From assembly GCA_013400975.1 (NCBI GenBank), contig WBMZ01008638.1:1-64000 (forward strand): a DNA stretch of 64,000 bases, given 5' to 3'. Made by a program: the position numbers and the translations under genes. Positions 50,319 to 63,780 of the stretch are shown here, in pieces; position 1 is the stretch's first letter; each line of letters starts with the position of its first letter. Under the pieces are notes generated by a model. It was not told where the DNA came from and did not search any database. It saw only the letters and a program-made list of their open reading frames with translations. Origin of the DNA: Atrichornis clamosus (lineage: Eukaryota; Chordata; Aves; Passeriformes; Menuridae).

Positions 50319-53300
50319 CGTTCTCTAGTGGCCAATTTGCGTTTGCTGTTGAGTTGCTAAGAGTAGCGTTTGAGGAGAAACAGGAAGTCCCCATCACTCA
50401 AATTAGCCTTTGTTAAAGGGCATCCCAGCTAAGATGCAGTTTGCAAGACAACAGTAAATTTCCATCAGGATCTAAAATATTATTTTATTCTAAGCCGTAC
50501 AAGAACTTACGACTTAAACCAGCATCACCAGTAGGGGTTTAAGCTAGGAGGAGGATTTATAGTTCAAGTGCTTTGACAAATTAATTCAGTGCCAAATGTG
50601 ACCAATTCTTTTAAGATCATTCACTGATTTTCATCTCTTTTTTTCCCCACTAGGATGATAAAAATGAACTTATGGAGAGCGGACCACTTGATACATACTC
50701 TGTCACTGTAGGAGAACATATGGTCCTGAATAATTTGAAAATAAAACATACATCTTCCTCTAGCAATTGCACAGAGTAAAAGTAAACCTCCTTGATATGA
50801 GAGACTCTTATGACGTTAACATTTATTGGTTAATCATTCAAAACTTTCTGTGTGTGATATTCTTTAAAGATACATAATGAAATCTTAGCTCAGGCTGTCT
50901 GAAAAGTGGACCAAATATTTATAGCATTTCCTGCTCCAAAAGCTGCAAGCAATATTTATTTGTAGTCCCATGAGGGGAAAACTATTATTTTCTAGTTACA
51001 TTTCAGTCTACTCCTAAATCTGAGTTTTGCCAAGCTTCCCCTCACTCTGTGGTGACTAGATGCCTCCCCCACTTGAGAAATAGGTCTTACAAGTCCTCCT
51101 TGGAGAGAGGGAAATGACTCAATGCTTCAAAAACAAAACAGCAAACACAAGATGAGCTAACAAATGTGAAACCCCATCCCATTGCAATTTCATCACCTAT
51201 AAAACTGCAGCTGTTTCAATTTGTGAAACCAAGCAATTTCTCCTGCACCTGTCAAACCTGCCTGGCATTTCAATAAATTGTTCCATGTGTTGGTTTTACT
51301 CATGCTTTAAAATAGCTTGAGAAATATAGTCTTAAAAAGGGCTAAGTACAGATGGAAAGTAGAGTTAATCAGAGTAAAGCCACATTTTCAAACTGCCAGT
51401 CAAAACCAGTTATTCATATGTATTAAAGAAATAAGTGTTCTTAAGTGAAAAATGTAGTAACAGATGCAAACCAGACACACTCCAGAGATATGAAACAAGG
51501 GACCCTTTCTTTCTGCCATTTACATTATTTCCTTTCTTAGCTTATTATTTTTCCAGGGGCACACTCACACACACAAGAAACATATTACCCAGCACTTTTA
51601 TTCCTTGTGGTCTTCACTTTATTTACAAGATGACGGCAATAAAGATCTTTGTTTTAGAAACATGAGCTGAAGTGTAAGTCACCAATACTGACTTATCAGC
51701 TTGTGGGTTGGAGTCTCCCACATGTGTAGGTTGTTGGCTTTGGGAAGACTGTGACTGAGGCAGCTTATTCTGTGTCTCTCATTCCATATGCTTGATTATG
51801 TGTGGATTTTCTTTTGCCTAATTCTTGCAAACAAAAAGAAAATATTCTGAAGTCATTTCGGGTAAAATCCATTGGAAGCGAACACATTTTTCCTCTGAGA
51901 ATGCCAACATTTTTTGAGGGTTCAATGCCAAACAGGTTAAAAAGTAATTATGACCTCAGAGAAAAGTATCTACTATTGAAAATACTCTACAGGTAGGAGG
52001 ATATACATGGGTTCAGTTTGGTGTGTAAATCCTTTTACAGGGCTCCTAGTCACCCATATAAATTACTGTGTCAAAGAAAAGTGAAATAGAGAAAGAGGTA
52101 CCACTTTGCTTAAAGCAAATTGAAGAAGGCAAGTAGAAGCAGAAACTACCTGAGACAGGCAAATATTTAAATGGACTGAATAGTTTTCCTAGTAATGTGG
52201 CCATGAAATAAAGGAAATTAGACCACAGCCTAGCATTGTGGACTTGGCCAGTAACTTCTTTATTAAAGACAATATATGGAAAAGCAGCAAATTCATCAAT
52301 CTCTCAACTCATTTCCATCCCTGTGACTCATTTCTCTCACTGGCAGTGCAGAGAGCCTGGGTATGTGGCACACCTGCCTTTGATTCACCTGCTAGGACAA
52401 GGGGACTAATTTTTACATGGTATATCTACACTGGAGAAACCTGGTGTGGTTGTCTGGATCCCATATAAACACATAGACATGCAGACATATTTGGGTGCAG
52501 AAGCTGCTGGGGTTTTCCAAGGCTTGCACAAGTTACTTCCAGAGCTTCATAAAGCCCACTGCTAGACTGGATTCTCTAGCAGCTTGCAATGGAGAAGCAG
52601 CAATCTCTCCCTTCAACTCTGTATGGGCCTATACAGTACACAGGCTACTATATGGGAAAGTTCCAGGTTGATTAGCCCTTGGAGAGAAAAAAGGGAGAAG
52701 TATGACGAACAGAAGAAATTTGGTGAATGGAAGATGATTTATTTATATATTTAACTTCTGGAGAACTGCCAGTGTGCTTGGAACTGCACAGAAAGAGTAC
52801 CTCATCAGGCTTGTCTCATATCTAATTACAGTTCTTTCAAGCTTAGTATATACGGTGTAATTGGGGAATGGAATGAACAATCTCAGAGTAGCTCTGACCT
52901 TTTTTCCCTTCAGCATTTCTTAATTAATCTTAAATAGAGAAGGAAATAATTTATTCAGTCCAGACAAGGTATCCCAGAACAGTCACCTTTGCTCCCTCAG
53001 AGCTGTAAAAACAAAAGAAAAATGCAGCACAAAAGAAGAGACATAAAAAATAAACGTATTAATCTGAAATGAGACCTGTTCCTCTCATAGGGAGCTAGTG
53101 GAAGACACCTACATGGTCACTGCAGGCTTAGGAAGGAATGGGCACTAATGGATGCTTCTGACAGGGTGAGTCAAATCTCGCAATCTTATCAAAAACATAG
53201 ATCTCCTGTCTCCTCCACGTGCATCATAACTCCTGATATTATGCATTGGGGAGACACTGTCAAACTGAAATGCAGGAGCTAAAAGGGAAGTGTCAGAGCC

Positions 53301-54760
53301 AGGACAGTGAACAGAGACTCTAAATCCCCTCCTGATGACTGCGTTGCTTCTTGCCTCTCCACCTCCCCATGGGTGTTGGTGGTGTTAGGGTTAGCTCTGG
53401 AAGAAGCCTGCTTCTTTAGGATGCCCATCTACAGAGCTGTTAAGCATTAAACAGTATTCATCTTTCTTTTGAGAGTTCAAGATCATCCCTGACTAGTAGT
53501 CCTAGATAAAAAGGCTTGGTTATTAATTAGCTTTGTCTGTTGGTTTCCAAGATGAACGAGAAATCAGTCTTAAGTCAGTGATATTGCTGTATAAATGGAC
53601 AGGGTGTTCATGGAGAAGAACAGATGAAATCATGGAGCCAGGATGCAAACTGAACACAAAACCTGGGGGCACAGCAGACTTGGTTTTAATCACACCTCCA
53701 GTTTGTTGGCATAAGAAGAAAAGGTCACACTACTGAGCTAAAGATTGCTTTCGTTTGTATATCACAGGCTGTCCTCCTCCAACATTACTTTCCATTATCT
53801 TGTCTTCACATGTCTTTTCTTACAGTTATTCTTTGCATCCCAGCCTAACAGTCAGAAAGGTTTTACACAGAGGATTCCCACAGTGACTTTGTTCCCACAG
53901 CATAGGCATTTAGTCCAACATTCCAGCCAGCAGAGTTAATGTTACAATGGCTGTCCTTGCAAGGAGCCCTCCTTTAATTGACCTTTAAGGAATGTGGGAT
54001 CCAAAGTTTTCCATGAATCAGAGTGTGCCGAACAATGTCAATGTGCTTCAGAATATCATTAATTTTAAAGCACGAAATAAATTATCATTATTCAAATTCC
54101 AACCTACCTACAGTTAGGCTGTGAAAGCTTAACAATCTTCCATTAGAAAAATGCAGGGATCTTTTCTAAAAACAAAAGATACTGAAAGAACTATATTTTT
54201 TTTTTCACTTAATTAATTAGCATGGAAATAATTTCAAGCCATTTTATGGACCTATTCTTGGTTAAAATTTCTTGCAATGTATCTAATTTTTTATTGCTGA
54301 CCTACAGTTCAAGCATTTGGTATAATAACCTTTTTCACTTATTTCTGCTACACACTTGAAAACTTTTAACTGCCCCAGTAAAAAGCATACGTAGGAGCTG
54401 ACTAAAGCAAGACAAATATCTAATAAAAACTGATGACAAAATAAAAGAAAAGATATCTTTCCCATCTGTAACTACAAAACCCCTCAACTCTCTCCAAATC
54501 AGTCATATAAAAATAATTTTGATGGCAACAATAGATAGCTATTTTCACAATCTTATTTGTGTCTATGAAGTCTCAACTGAGACTTGAACCTGAATTTTTT
54601 AGGTGGTGTCAGTCTCTTTTTCTCTACCCTGAAGAGCTTGCAATCTAAACAGCTGGCCAAGTGATTCCTGTTAGGAGAGTTGAGGTAGATTTCAAGGGTC
54701 AAATGTTCCACAGGAGTCTGAGCTGCAATGAGAAGTTTGTTTTCTTTTGTACTCCTTTAG
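50319..54760. other. No confident gene; one weak exon candidate
   Basis: Mostly AT-rich unique DNA. At 53091-53165 (plus) a fair acceptor (gttcctctcatag) and a good donor (ACAGG|GTGAGTC) bound 75 bases open in one frame. At 51802-51996 an open frame runs to CTACAG|GTAGGAGG. Neither peptide is recognised, so both are left as notes. About 54610-54660 ('accctgaagagcttgcaatcta') recalls the 3' segment of MIR/L2-type relics. Confidence 0.5.
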
Positions 54761-54848
54761 CACCCAGTATTGGACAAGGCAGTTCCTTAAAACTGCCTCC
54801 TGAAAAAGTCCCAGCCCACAGGAACGTTGAAAGTGCTGCTCTGGGTAG
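54761..54848 (+). CDS. Candidate 88-nt exon (unknown product), plus strand
   Basis: A strong pyrimidine tract and acceptor (tttgttttcttttgtactcctttag, ending at 54760) and a strong donor (GGGTAG|GTGAGTGTGG) bound 88 bases. Only one frame is open: it enters with two bases completing a codon, gives a peptide beginning PSIGQGSSLKLPPEKVPAH, and leaves with two bases over. The others hit stops. The peptide is not recognised and contains no diagnostic motif. The phase does not fit the candidate at 53.1 kb. An internal 7-bp stem (GGCAGTT/AACTGCC, 54778-54797) is present. It could be an lncRNA exon, a coding exon or chance. Confidence 0.28.
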
Positions 54849-57120
54849 GTGAGTGTGGAGCCTTTCCAGAATGGGAACCCCAGGGTCATGTTCCATCCTC
54901 ATATCACATCTGTAGTCAGCTGGCAATGGGGCAGTGGACTCAGGGTTCCCTTTCCTCCTTTTAAACGTTGAGTGTTTTGAGAAGAGTCCTGATGTGTAGT
55001 ACCTAACTGACAGGGACTTTTACCACGTGTAGCCCTCCGGATCCTTTCAGAAGCAACTGAATGCTCACGGCATGGTTTGCACAGTGTGCAAATGCCCTGT
55101 GCAGAGCTCACCATCAGTGCTCCTCCTGATGTCATGCAGAAGTCTGGTTTTTGGGGGTTGCTTGTGGGAGACACAAAAGGAGTGAAATAAGCGCTGGGTT
55201 ACGGAGCACAGCAGGCTCCAGCCTCAGGCTGTCACCTCTTCAGCCATTTCCTGATGCTCCACAGTATGGGCACAGGCTTGGTCATGCTGGAAGACACTTG
55301 TGATACAAACATGCTCCTTGGCACTCTTGACTTTGCAGGACAGGCAGAATCTCAATTTGTCATGCTTTTTACTTCTGCAAATTTTTAATGAGCTGAGTAG
55401 ACTGGAAATAATAGCTTTTCAACTTAATACAGTATTTAGCATCTTCTGATGCCACTGCCACGTCAGCAAGACTGTATCAAACACTTCTGACTGTTAGAAA
55501 AAATATTAATTATTTTGTTGCTGATGTTGTTGAGCTGCTTAAACTCCTGCATAACTTTCAGCCACAGCAAACCCTAGCCAAAGTTTTCTGCTGCTCTTTC
55601 AAGAAAAGGAAATTTTTATTTTAGTGGTGGAAAGTTACAATAAGAGTCAGGGAAAAAAGAGTAACTTAGTCTTGTATATGAATTTGTCTAACTGAGTTAC
55701 CTATTTTCTCTTTGTGCACTTATGTGTGAAATGCGTGAGATTATTCTGGTAAGAATATTTGAGTCTTGGTTAATTGCTTGTGAGCTGCTTTGGAAATCTC
55801 TCAGTGCAGAGTCTTCAATTGATGCCTAAATTAAAATCATTGCATTAAAATCTATTGCTTTTGGAGCTACTGTCTTCTTAATCTTTATATTAAGTCATCT
55901 TGCTACTAAAGCAACTGTTGTAAATAACCACTAAAATTATTTTGTGATAACATACTATTTAGAAAAAAAACCCCTTCTGTGTTATTGATTTTACAACACT
56001 GTTTTGTGGGTTTAGCTCTTGCTTGGTTTTCCACTGCTTTAGCTTCTCCATTTACATGTTTTTCTGCAGAGAAGGTTCCTCTCCTTCCATTTTCTCCTTC
56101 TTTACATCAGCCGATTTGTTAGAAGGGTGTAAGCTTTCCCCTTGCTTTCAGTTCTCTGATTCCTTTCTCTGTGGACACAACCCTTGGCCTCCCCTGAGCT
56201 TGTAACGCTCATCAAAGCCGAGTCTTTAATTAGTAGGTAGGGTAACATATACACAGAGTTGCTCCAACCTCTTAGTCCTTCCCAGCCCCTGCAGATCATA
56301 TTTATCACTCTCCCTGTTTAGCAGAGCAATCACATTGATTTTTCAGCAGACACAGCTCTCTCAGTATCTCAGTTTGCATCACCTCCTACCACACAGCCAA
56401 GGGTGTCCAAAACCCTCTGTGAGGTTCTTCCTGCTGACACTTTCTTGCATCACAATGTTTTTCAGACAATCTGGATGTTTAGACTGAGGGTAAATGATAC
56501 TGAGGCGGCTGAGCTGAATTATGATAGCAGTGACAACATTGTGTCTGGGGTAGGGTTGCTCTAAGAATTTAACTCCAGACTCTGTGGTATTTAAAACACT
56601 GTTAATATGCACTTGGCAGAAGACTGGGAGATCTCACAGCTGGCCCTTCCCCAGACAGAAGCCATGCTCAACTCCGAAGGCATGTAATGAAGGCAGACCA
56701 AAGCACTCTTCAGGCTAAAGCAGTATCTAATCTGATCTTGAAAGGAATGAGCCAGATCAGGCTCTCAAAGGAACCTCCCCCCAATGCTATTTGATTTCAG
56801 TGATGGTGAATAATGAGGACCTGATAGTGGTAGAAAGCTGTGAGTGTGTCTGGAAAAATCCAATCGGAATCTGAAATTAAAAAAAATAAAGAAGTCGATT
56901 TCTCAGAAAGAGTGAGGTGAGATAAAAAGTAAATCTTTAGATTAATTCTGTGCTCTGAGTTTTCCAGAAGGATACTGACGTACCATGTAGAAGAAAAATC
57001 CTTATGGGACTATGTGAACAGAAACAAAACTTACCACATCTGAAGGGAGAGCAAATTTTAAAGAGTTCTGTAGAAAATGAGGTAACATGCAACATGCATT
57101 TACCAGTACGCCAAACTTAC
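54849..57120. other. No gene recognised
   Basis: Unique sequence. It contains a short imperfect duplication (ATTAAAATC-ATTGC / ATTAAAATC-TATTGC, about 55829-55857). No supported exon, RNA gene or mobile element. Confidence 0.55.
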
Positions 57121-57179
57121 CTGATGTCTTCCTTTCATGAGGCAAACGTGGATAATCTAATCCATATGGTCTTTGGTAA
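57121..57179 (-). CDS. Candidate 59-nt exon (unknown product), minus strand
   Basis: On the minus strand an acceptor (…tttcccctgtgttatcacta…actgag, exon from 57179) and a textbook donor (ACATCAG|GTAAGTTTGG, exon end 57121) enclose 59 bases. A single frame is open, entering in phase 2 and leaving in phase 1, with peptide YQRPYGLDYPRLPHERKTS. The other two frames have stops. The amino-acid mix (Tyr, Pro, Arg, no low complexity) looks like genuine protein, but I cannot match it to a family. The acceptor is only moderate. It lies on the same strand as the 15.9-kb candidate, but the 41-kb gap prevents any claim that they belong together. Confidence 0.3.
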
Positions 57180-57971
57180 CTCAGTAATATAGTGATAACA
57201 CAGGGGAAATAATTAGTTAAACTGGAGAATAAGAGTAGTCTTACAAAAATAATAATGAGCTAAAGGAACAAGTTAAAAGTGTATTGACAAGAGGAATGTT
57301 AGTACTGGATATGGGTTTGATACAGAACCTAGGCTTGTGCTCAGCAAATCTGCCAGTGACGCAAAGATCTGCTCAGCAAAAGAGGACAAGAGTGGGAGGA
57401 GAAGAGTGGGGTGGAGGTTAGAAGTGTGTAGTGGACTCCATGAGAGAGAACTGTGAAAGAGGAATATATGGATGCTTTGGTTACCCCAGAGAGGTTTCTA
57501 GGTCAGCAAATATGACAGCTGCCTTTGTCTGCTAAAGTTACTGGGGAATGGAAAGTCTATCCTAAAGGAAGAGTCCAAAAGAAGTTGGTTTATTTAGCCG
57601 AGACAAATACAGCTGAAAGAAGAAATGACTGCTCTCCATAAATACACCAGTGGTTGTACACATGGGGGAAGGGCAAGAGCTATGTAAGTTGTTACTTTGT
57701 GTTAGTAAAACAGCAAATGGGATAAACTGGTCCTGTGTAAAAGTAGGCTGAAAATGAGAGGAGGATTTCTAAATTTTCAAGCAGGGTGGTTTTTCCAAAA
57801 TTGGAAGAGAACTGGGCTATTCAAGCATTATTTGTGGTGGGAATTTTGAGACATGTTTAGGAAAGAAGATGAAGCTTGAAGTGTATGGATGTCCTTTCTA
57901 GTCTTACATTTTTTTATGAAAGAGAAAGGAGAGGTTAGAGAAGGAGAAAGGAAAGAAGACTTCCTTCTTAA
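57180..57971. other. No gene; purine-rich run at the end
   Basis: Unique sequence ending in a purine-rich run (about 57918-57958, mostly GA and GAAA words) that directly precedes the homopyrimidine tract. Confidence 0.5.
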
Positions 57972-58071
57972 TCTTTTTTCTTCCTTTCTTTCTTTTTCTT
58001 TCTTCCTTTCTCTTTCTTTCTCTTTCTTTCTTTCTTTTTCTTTCTTTCTTTCTTCCTTTCTCTCCTTTTCT
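57972..58071. repeat. 100-nt homopyrimidine (TTTC)n tract
   Basis: An uninterrupted run of only T and C, made of TTTC, TTCC and TTTTC units. Together with the purine-rich run just upstream on the same strand it could pair as an imperfect hairpin, and homopurine-homopyrimidine duplexes can form triplexes. The units are too mixed for a simple microsatellite but are consistent with an old (TTTC)n expansion. Confidence 0.95.
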
Positions 58072-61000
58072 GTAATTCTGCTGTCATTCCTCTATCCTTC
58101 CCAATTTCTTTTTATTCATTTCATTCCAAGCTTTTATACTTTTGTTTTAACAATACTTTCATATTTTGGTTTTGAACAAGGGACTCACAATACTTTCTTG
58201 TCTAGATGTTGCCAGTTTTGCCTCATAAATCTTTTCCTGTATGCTAGCTGAAAAATCAAAATATTAGCAGTGATCCTAACCCAAAGCACACCCTGGTTTA
58301 ATGGGAATACAGAAGAAAACAAAGTTATTTACGGGAAACCAGTACTGGGGCATTACACAGTTTCTCATCAGTTCTCATATTTCATCCCACCGTGTTTAAT
58401 TAATAAGCTTTTTCAAAAAACAATTGATAGAAGATGAGAAAATTACTGCTCAGCTCAATGAGTATCTGTAGCACCTTTGAAGCCTGATAGAGATATAAGG
58501 TCACCTTCATCTTAATTACCTTAAAGCTCCAGGGCAGTTGTGGTCTGCAGTGCTCAGGGTATAGACTGAAAAAGACATCTGGGGTTGTGCCGGGCAAGGC
58601 TGAGTGCTTACAGCTTTGGCTGATGCTAAGAAGAGCCATAGATGCTCAGCACCTCTCTCCACAGAACAAGTGAGATGGGAAAAAAGTCTCTCATGCAGCA
58701 AAACTCTGCCTCGCTTGCAGTCAGCCAGAATCCTTGTCTCTGGAAATCAACTTTAAAATTTATGTGCTTCTGCGACATTGGCCCAAGCAGCTAAGAAAAG
58801 CAGCAGTAAAATCATCCATCCCATATAAAGCCAGGATTTTCCTAAGGTACAGTCAGCTTTGTCTCTCACTTATTTTCTTCTAGGTAGGCTCCAAGTTACC
58901 CTAAATAAGAGGTAACTCCAGTCCTGAAATGAATTTCTAGACCTGTAAAAGTGGCAGGGCAGAGAGCAGTCACCCCAGAGCACAATCTACCAGAGGGAGC
59001 ATAATCTGTAGGAAGTCAGCTGGAAGTACTGAATTCAAGGGCTTTCTGTATCACTAAATAACCGTAGTCCTAAAAATGGTACTCAGGTAAGTCAGCAGTC
59101 CCCTCAGCCGTCTCTTGCCTTGAGCCCTAACGCAACCTGAGCTGTCATCTTCATGCATGATGATGTTTATGGGTTAGTCTCTTCAGCTTGTGTATGGAGA
59201 AAGCTGCTGGTATGTAGTGCCATAAAATATCAGCCTAGAAAGGAGAAGGGCATGACTTCCACAAACTACATATTTGAAAAACTTCATAGAAACAAACGTT
59301 GCTGTTTTCTCTTCTTTCTTGCAGATTCACTTTAGCTTGACCTAAATTGCTAATTAATGTAAATTTCCTCAGTGAAAAAGGATTATGGATATTCTTTCCC
59401 TTATCAGGTTTCAGACTAGCAAATCCTTAATCCCTGCAATAAACTTCCTCACTAAAACATGCCCTGTTTCTTTTTTTTTCCCTTTTATGGAAGACAGCTA
59501 TTTCTTTTCCCATTTATCAGTCATTTATCTTCTTCACATTCTGAATAAATTTGTATTTGGTCTTGGTCCAGACCTAAGAGGATAATGAATTTCCATATTC
59601 ATTGAGGTTACCATAGTATGCGTACAGTGTTTAAGTGGCAGGGACAGTTCCTCATCATTCATCCTGCTTTAATCATGTTGGTTTGTGTTATAAGATATGG
59701 CATGTTACTTTGATATGAAGGAGGTCATATATTGCAAAATCTCATCCAAAATTCTTTATATGGCAGGCCAATGCAACAGAAGAGACAGTGCAAATACCAC
59801 AAACCACTTGCCAAAATACATCTGGTGAGGATGACAGTAGGTGAAAACAAAAAGCCCCTCTGGCCTGTGATGTCCTGTTGGCCAAACAGGAATAGCATAT
59901 TTGTAGGTTTACCACATTCAATGATTTTTTGGATTCATAGCGTCCTGCTCTGTGGGTAATCCTGCACAGCTCTGAAGGATGAGGCCCATGACCCCCTCAC
60001 AAAGCAGGGGTGTGACTTCTGACAATTAACAAATCCTTCTTATTTAACTTTGGGAAAGTTAAAATGCTGCTAGTATATAAAAAGGAGAGATTTCCCAGCC
60101 ATTTAAAACCAAAGCAATTTAATGGGCTATTTATATTGGTATCCAGTATGCAACGTCAGTGGACAGGGAAAAGGATGGTAGCAAAAATGAAGGTAATTAT
60201 GTGCCATCAAATGACAATGCCTTTTCACCTCCCAGCCCTGTCAGAAGGTAATCCTTTTATGCCATGACCCAATATTATTTGAACAATGGTGTTTATAGTT
60301 TGTCTTCATTGGATTGACTTCAGATTTCCCCCTTCTACCTTCTTTATGACTCATATTTTTCTCTCCCCTCCCCTTTTTAGATTTGTGCCATCTTTAATTA
60401 GAAACCAATATTTAACTATTAAAACTTTTGATTCTATGCAAAATTAGTTGTCACCCTTCTTGCAACAAAAAAAAAGTCAGGCATTGTAAATCCTTTGGTT
60501 TTCTTCCAAGCTGTGCCTCTTTTAAGTGGATGAAGTCCCTCTTTGGTTGTTCAAACCCTGCCAGAAGTGAGTGCTACGGGGCATTCTGCAAGACAAATAG
60601 TTTCTATTTTCCCTTTTATTTTAATTAAGTGTGCTGCCTTTTAATTTCAGCCTTTCCTTCCTGTTCTCTGACCTCTGGACATGGTTAGCCCATACCCTGA
60701 ATCATCTGACACAGCAGGCAGCATCCCAGAGGGTCAGTACTTTGTCATCAGAAAATAAACCAGGCTTAAAAAAAATCTGGTCCTCAAATTCAAGTCAATG
60801 TTTGAATGCACTTTCAGGCTGGTCTAAATCCACAGAGCTCTGCCAGTCCTTTCTGCACTCTTGGACACAGCAACAAAGAGGATTGCAATTTAATGAAAAC
60901 ATAAGGCTCAATGGAAAATGAAAACAATGAGGATACATCTGGCACTTTCTTCCAAAAAAAAATCTAACAGAGTTGAAAAAATAGTAGCATTTCCTGAAAT

Positions 61001-61200
61001 TTGGGGTGTTCTAATCTGGATTGGATATGGATGTGGATTTTCTAGAATTAGACTTGGAAAACACTTCTACTAGAAATGTGAGATTTTGAGAAGACTGACA
61101 CAGTGATTTTAAACCGGAGAGATTGGAGCCCCATTCCTTGTCTCATCCTAGACCCTGCTGGTGATCCGGGAGAAACCTGTGCAGTACCCAGATAACAAAT
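58072..61200. other. No gene recognised
   Basis: Unique sequence. A pyrimidine-rich stretch near 60328-60380 resembles a splice acceptor tract, but no exon follows that I would defend. No mobile element identified. Confidence 0.5.
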
Positions 61201-61285
61201 CTCCTTGCCTGGGTTTCAGTCACCCGTCAGTAAAGAGGGATAGCAGTACCTCACCCTGCCTCCAGGTCTGCCAGGCTCTGCAGTG
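61201..61285 (-). mobile_element. Possible MIR-type SINE relic (antisense)
   Basis: 'cttgcctgggtttcagtcacc', 'gtcagtaaagagggatagcagtacctcaccctgcc' (61227 onward) parallel the antisense MIR core (GCCTCAGTTTCC, CTGTAAAATGGGGATAA, then TACCTACCTCAC). Spacing is right and identity modest. Other old tRNA-derived SINEs share this core and cannot be excluded. Confidence 0.5.
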
Positions 61286-63660
61286 CGAGGTGTGCCTCTC
61301 ACTGTGACTGTAGGAGGCATCCAGTGGGTGCAGGCTGTGGAGCACTGGTGCTGCGGTGATGCAAACTGTCAAACAACTCTACCGCACACTACACGCAGAC
61401 CAAGAAGCCTTGTAACTATGCTTCTGTACACACAGGATTCTGGTGGTTGTTCAGGCAGTGTCCAGACCACTGACAGCAACCGAATCAACTCTTTAACTAT
61501 TTCTCCCTGTTATCCCAGTAGTTAACATATCACCAGTCCAACAAATGCAAGACATATTGCTGGGAGCCAGCAGCATGTTATGAACATGTAGCTTTTTCTG
61601 TTTGTGCATGTTTCAAGCACTGACATTGGACAATGAGGATTTTCTGAGAGGAAGGTAAGAGGGGTAAAGAGAATGATCAATGAACACATACATCTATTGA
61701 CAGAAATGTATAGGGAGAAAATTCCCTTCTTTGTATCTCTAAATTGGTTTTGCTGATTTCATCTATCTTCATCACAATAGCAAAAAGGCAACATCTGTTA
61801 AAATGAAAACCTTTAGAAACTAAAGATGGGTATCTGTCCTGATCCACTGTCCAGGACTGTATCAGTATGCCAGTTTCTTCAAATATGACTACAATTAACA
61901 ATCTCTTTCAATTGAAAATTCACTGATTATCAGTGTAGCTCTGAAAAAAACCCCCACAAATCACAATTTTCTCTTCTTCTAGAACAAAATTAGGTAGAAG
62001 TTTCCCGTGGTAACTTGTCAACTCTAAACAGAGATAGAAGACAATTGCCAATAAACCTTATACAGGAATTGCAAGCCAGTTACTTTCCTCTTTAAGAATA
62101 CAATTATATTAAAACCTTCAAGCAATTTAAAACAGTCCAGATAAACCTTTCTGGTGAGCTGAGTATCAGACATACATATGCCAATAGTAAAGGACTTAAA
62201 TAAGAAGCTGCTTGGGATGAGAACCATTTCTCTGGGCTGAATTTACGTGCTGTTTGGGCTGTCTATCTGAGGCTTCTACAAACCACCTTGGAAACACCAC
62301 TAGCTAGCACTGCACTTTTCTCTCTGAGTGATCCTGCTAGCATTTTCCACATCTGCCCTTAAATGTGGCGCCTTGGTGCCCAAAAGGGTTTGACTCCAGC
62401 TTACAAATTAGTTACTGGTGTAGGCTTCATTGTGTTTGCCTGAAGGGTTAAATGGACTGACCATATTCTTGGCATAATGGAGAGAGAGAATGAATGGGGA
62501 TGAATGAATGAATGAACTAATGAGTGAATGGAGCAGCTTATCTGCTCCTGCTCCGGTCTGTTTAAAGAGAGGGTTGTCCTTCTAATCACTCAGGAAATCC
62601 TTTCCATAGTATAGTCCCTGCTAACAATCTCTTTCTGATGCTTTGCTTCTCCTGTCTGGGTCTGCCCAGACTTACTCAGAATACCTGTCCTGCTGCCACA
62701 TGGAAATGACTTTGCTGCTCAAGTTAAATAAAGGGAGTGAAGTATAGTCACTATAAAAGAGTCACAGAAACAGAAAGGACTTATCTAAAGTGATAAGACA
62801 GAGTTACACTTTCATTTCCTTGAGGAAATCATCAAGTAAAATACACAGCTGATATTTTCTAAATCCTGATATATCTGACTAAGTTAAAAAATGTAAGAGA
62901 AAATCAAATCCAGGTGTACCTCACTCTTACTCCTTTCTCCTGCATTAATTGTGATTACAGGCAAATCACAAGCTGTGAATTATTTTCCTGAGCTCACAAA
63001 TGCCTCTTTGTTTTCTACTTTTTCCTACTCCATGAGATGAAGAATGGAGGTGGGTAATGCCACACTTCAGGAAAGTGAATGAAGGTGTGGAGACAGTCGT
63101 AACCCTAGGTGGATGTGGAAGAGGGAGTCAGAGACAAGCTGCAACATCCCTGCACTCTGCTTTGGAGTGCGTTATCCCAGTGTGAATAACTGGATGTATT
63201 GCGTCAAGCCCTGTGGTCAGCTGTGGCAGAGATATACATTCCACAGCAAGGAGTGCTGACGTAATGCCTTTTGGTGCCTCATCCTCGTCCCCCCTGCCCA
63301 GCTCCTCTTCACCTACACTGCTGTTGCCCTTGGTGTTCAGCCGAACTGCCCATGCCACAGACTCGTTACAGCAGGAGACCAGTATTAAAACACCTTTCTT
63401 CTTCGATGACTTTCTCTCTGCTCTGGCAAAGTAACAAATACAGCTATAATAAAAGAGAAAAAAAAAGGAATAAAGAAAAGAAAGAATTAAAGGAAAATCT
63501 TACCCTCTTTTTAAAAAACTGAAAGGCTGAGCACTTCTTGACTGGAAATCCATTCATGTCTTTGTTGACCATTTTCCACAGTGAAGGGTACACAGTGATA
63601 GATCCAGTGTGCCAGTGTGGCACTTGCTTAGTGCATCTCTTTTCTTCTGTATCCTTTCAG
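61286..63660. other. No gene recognised; short GAAT repeat
   Basis: Unique sequence. A 37-nt stretch at 61613-61649 (plus) lies between a fair acceptor and a good donor (GGAAG|GTAAGAGG) but is too short to trust. TGACGTAA at 63257-63264 is a CRE-like octamer. The GAAT repeat is listed separately. Confidence 0.5.
62488..62531. repeat. (GAAT)n microsatellite, imperfect
   Basis: About nine GAAT/GAGT/GGAT-like tetramers, the clearest run being TGAATGAATGAATGAA. It is short and decayed. Confidence 0.85.
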
Positions 63661-63746
63661 TCAATGAAGACAGAGCAGGACGGGAAGCTCACCAGCACAG
63701 CTTGGGCAGCTGTCCTTTACACATTCATCCTGCTGCACCAGCTACT

Positions 63747-63780
<34 letters not shown>

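Noticed and set aside
53091..53165. 75-nt plus-strand exon-like segment
   Set aside because: The splice sites are fair and one frame is open, but it is short, unrecognised and out of phase with the next candidate.
53387..53396. TTAGGGTTAG telomere-like word
   Set aside because: Fewer than two units; expected by chance.
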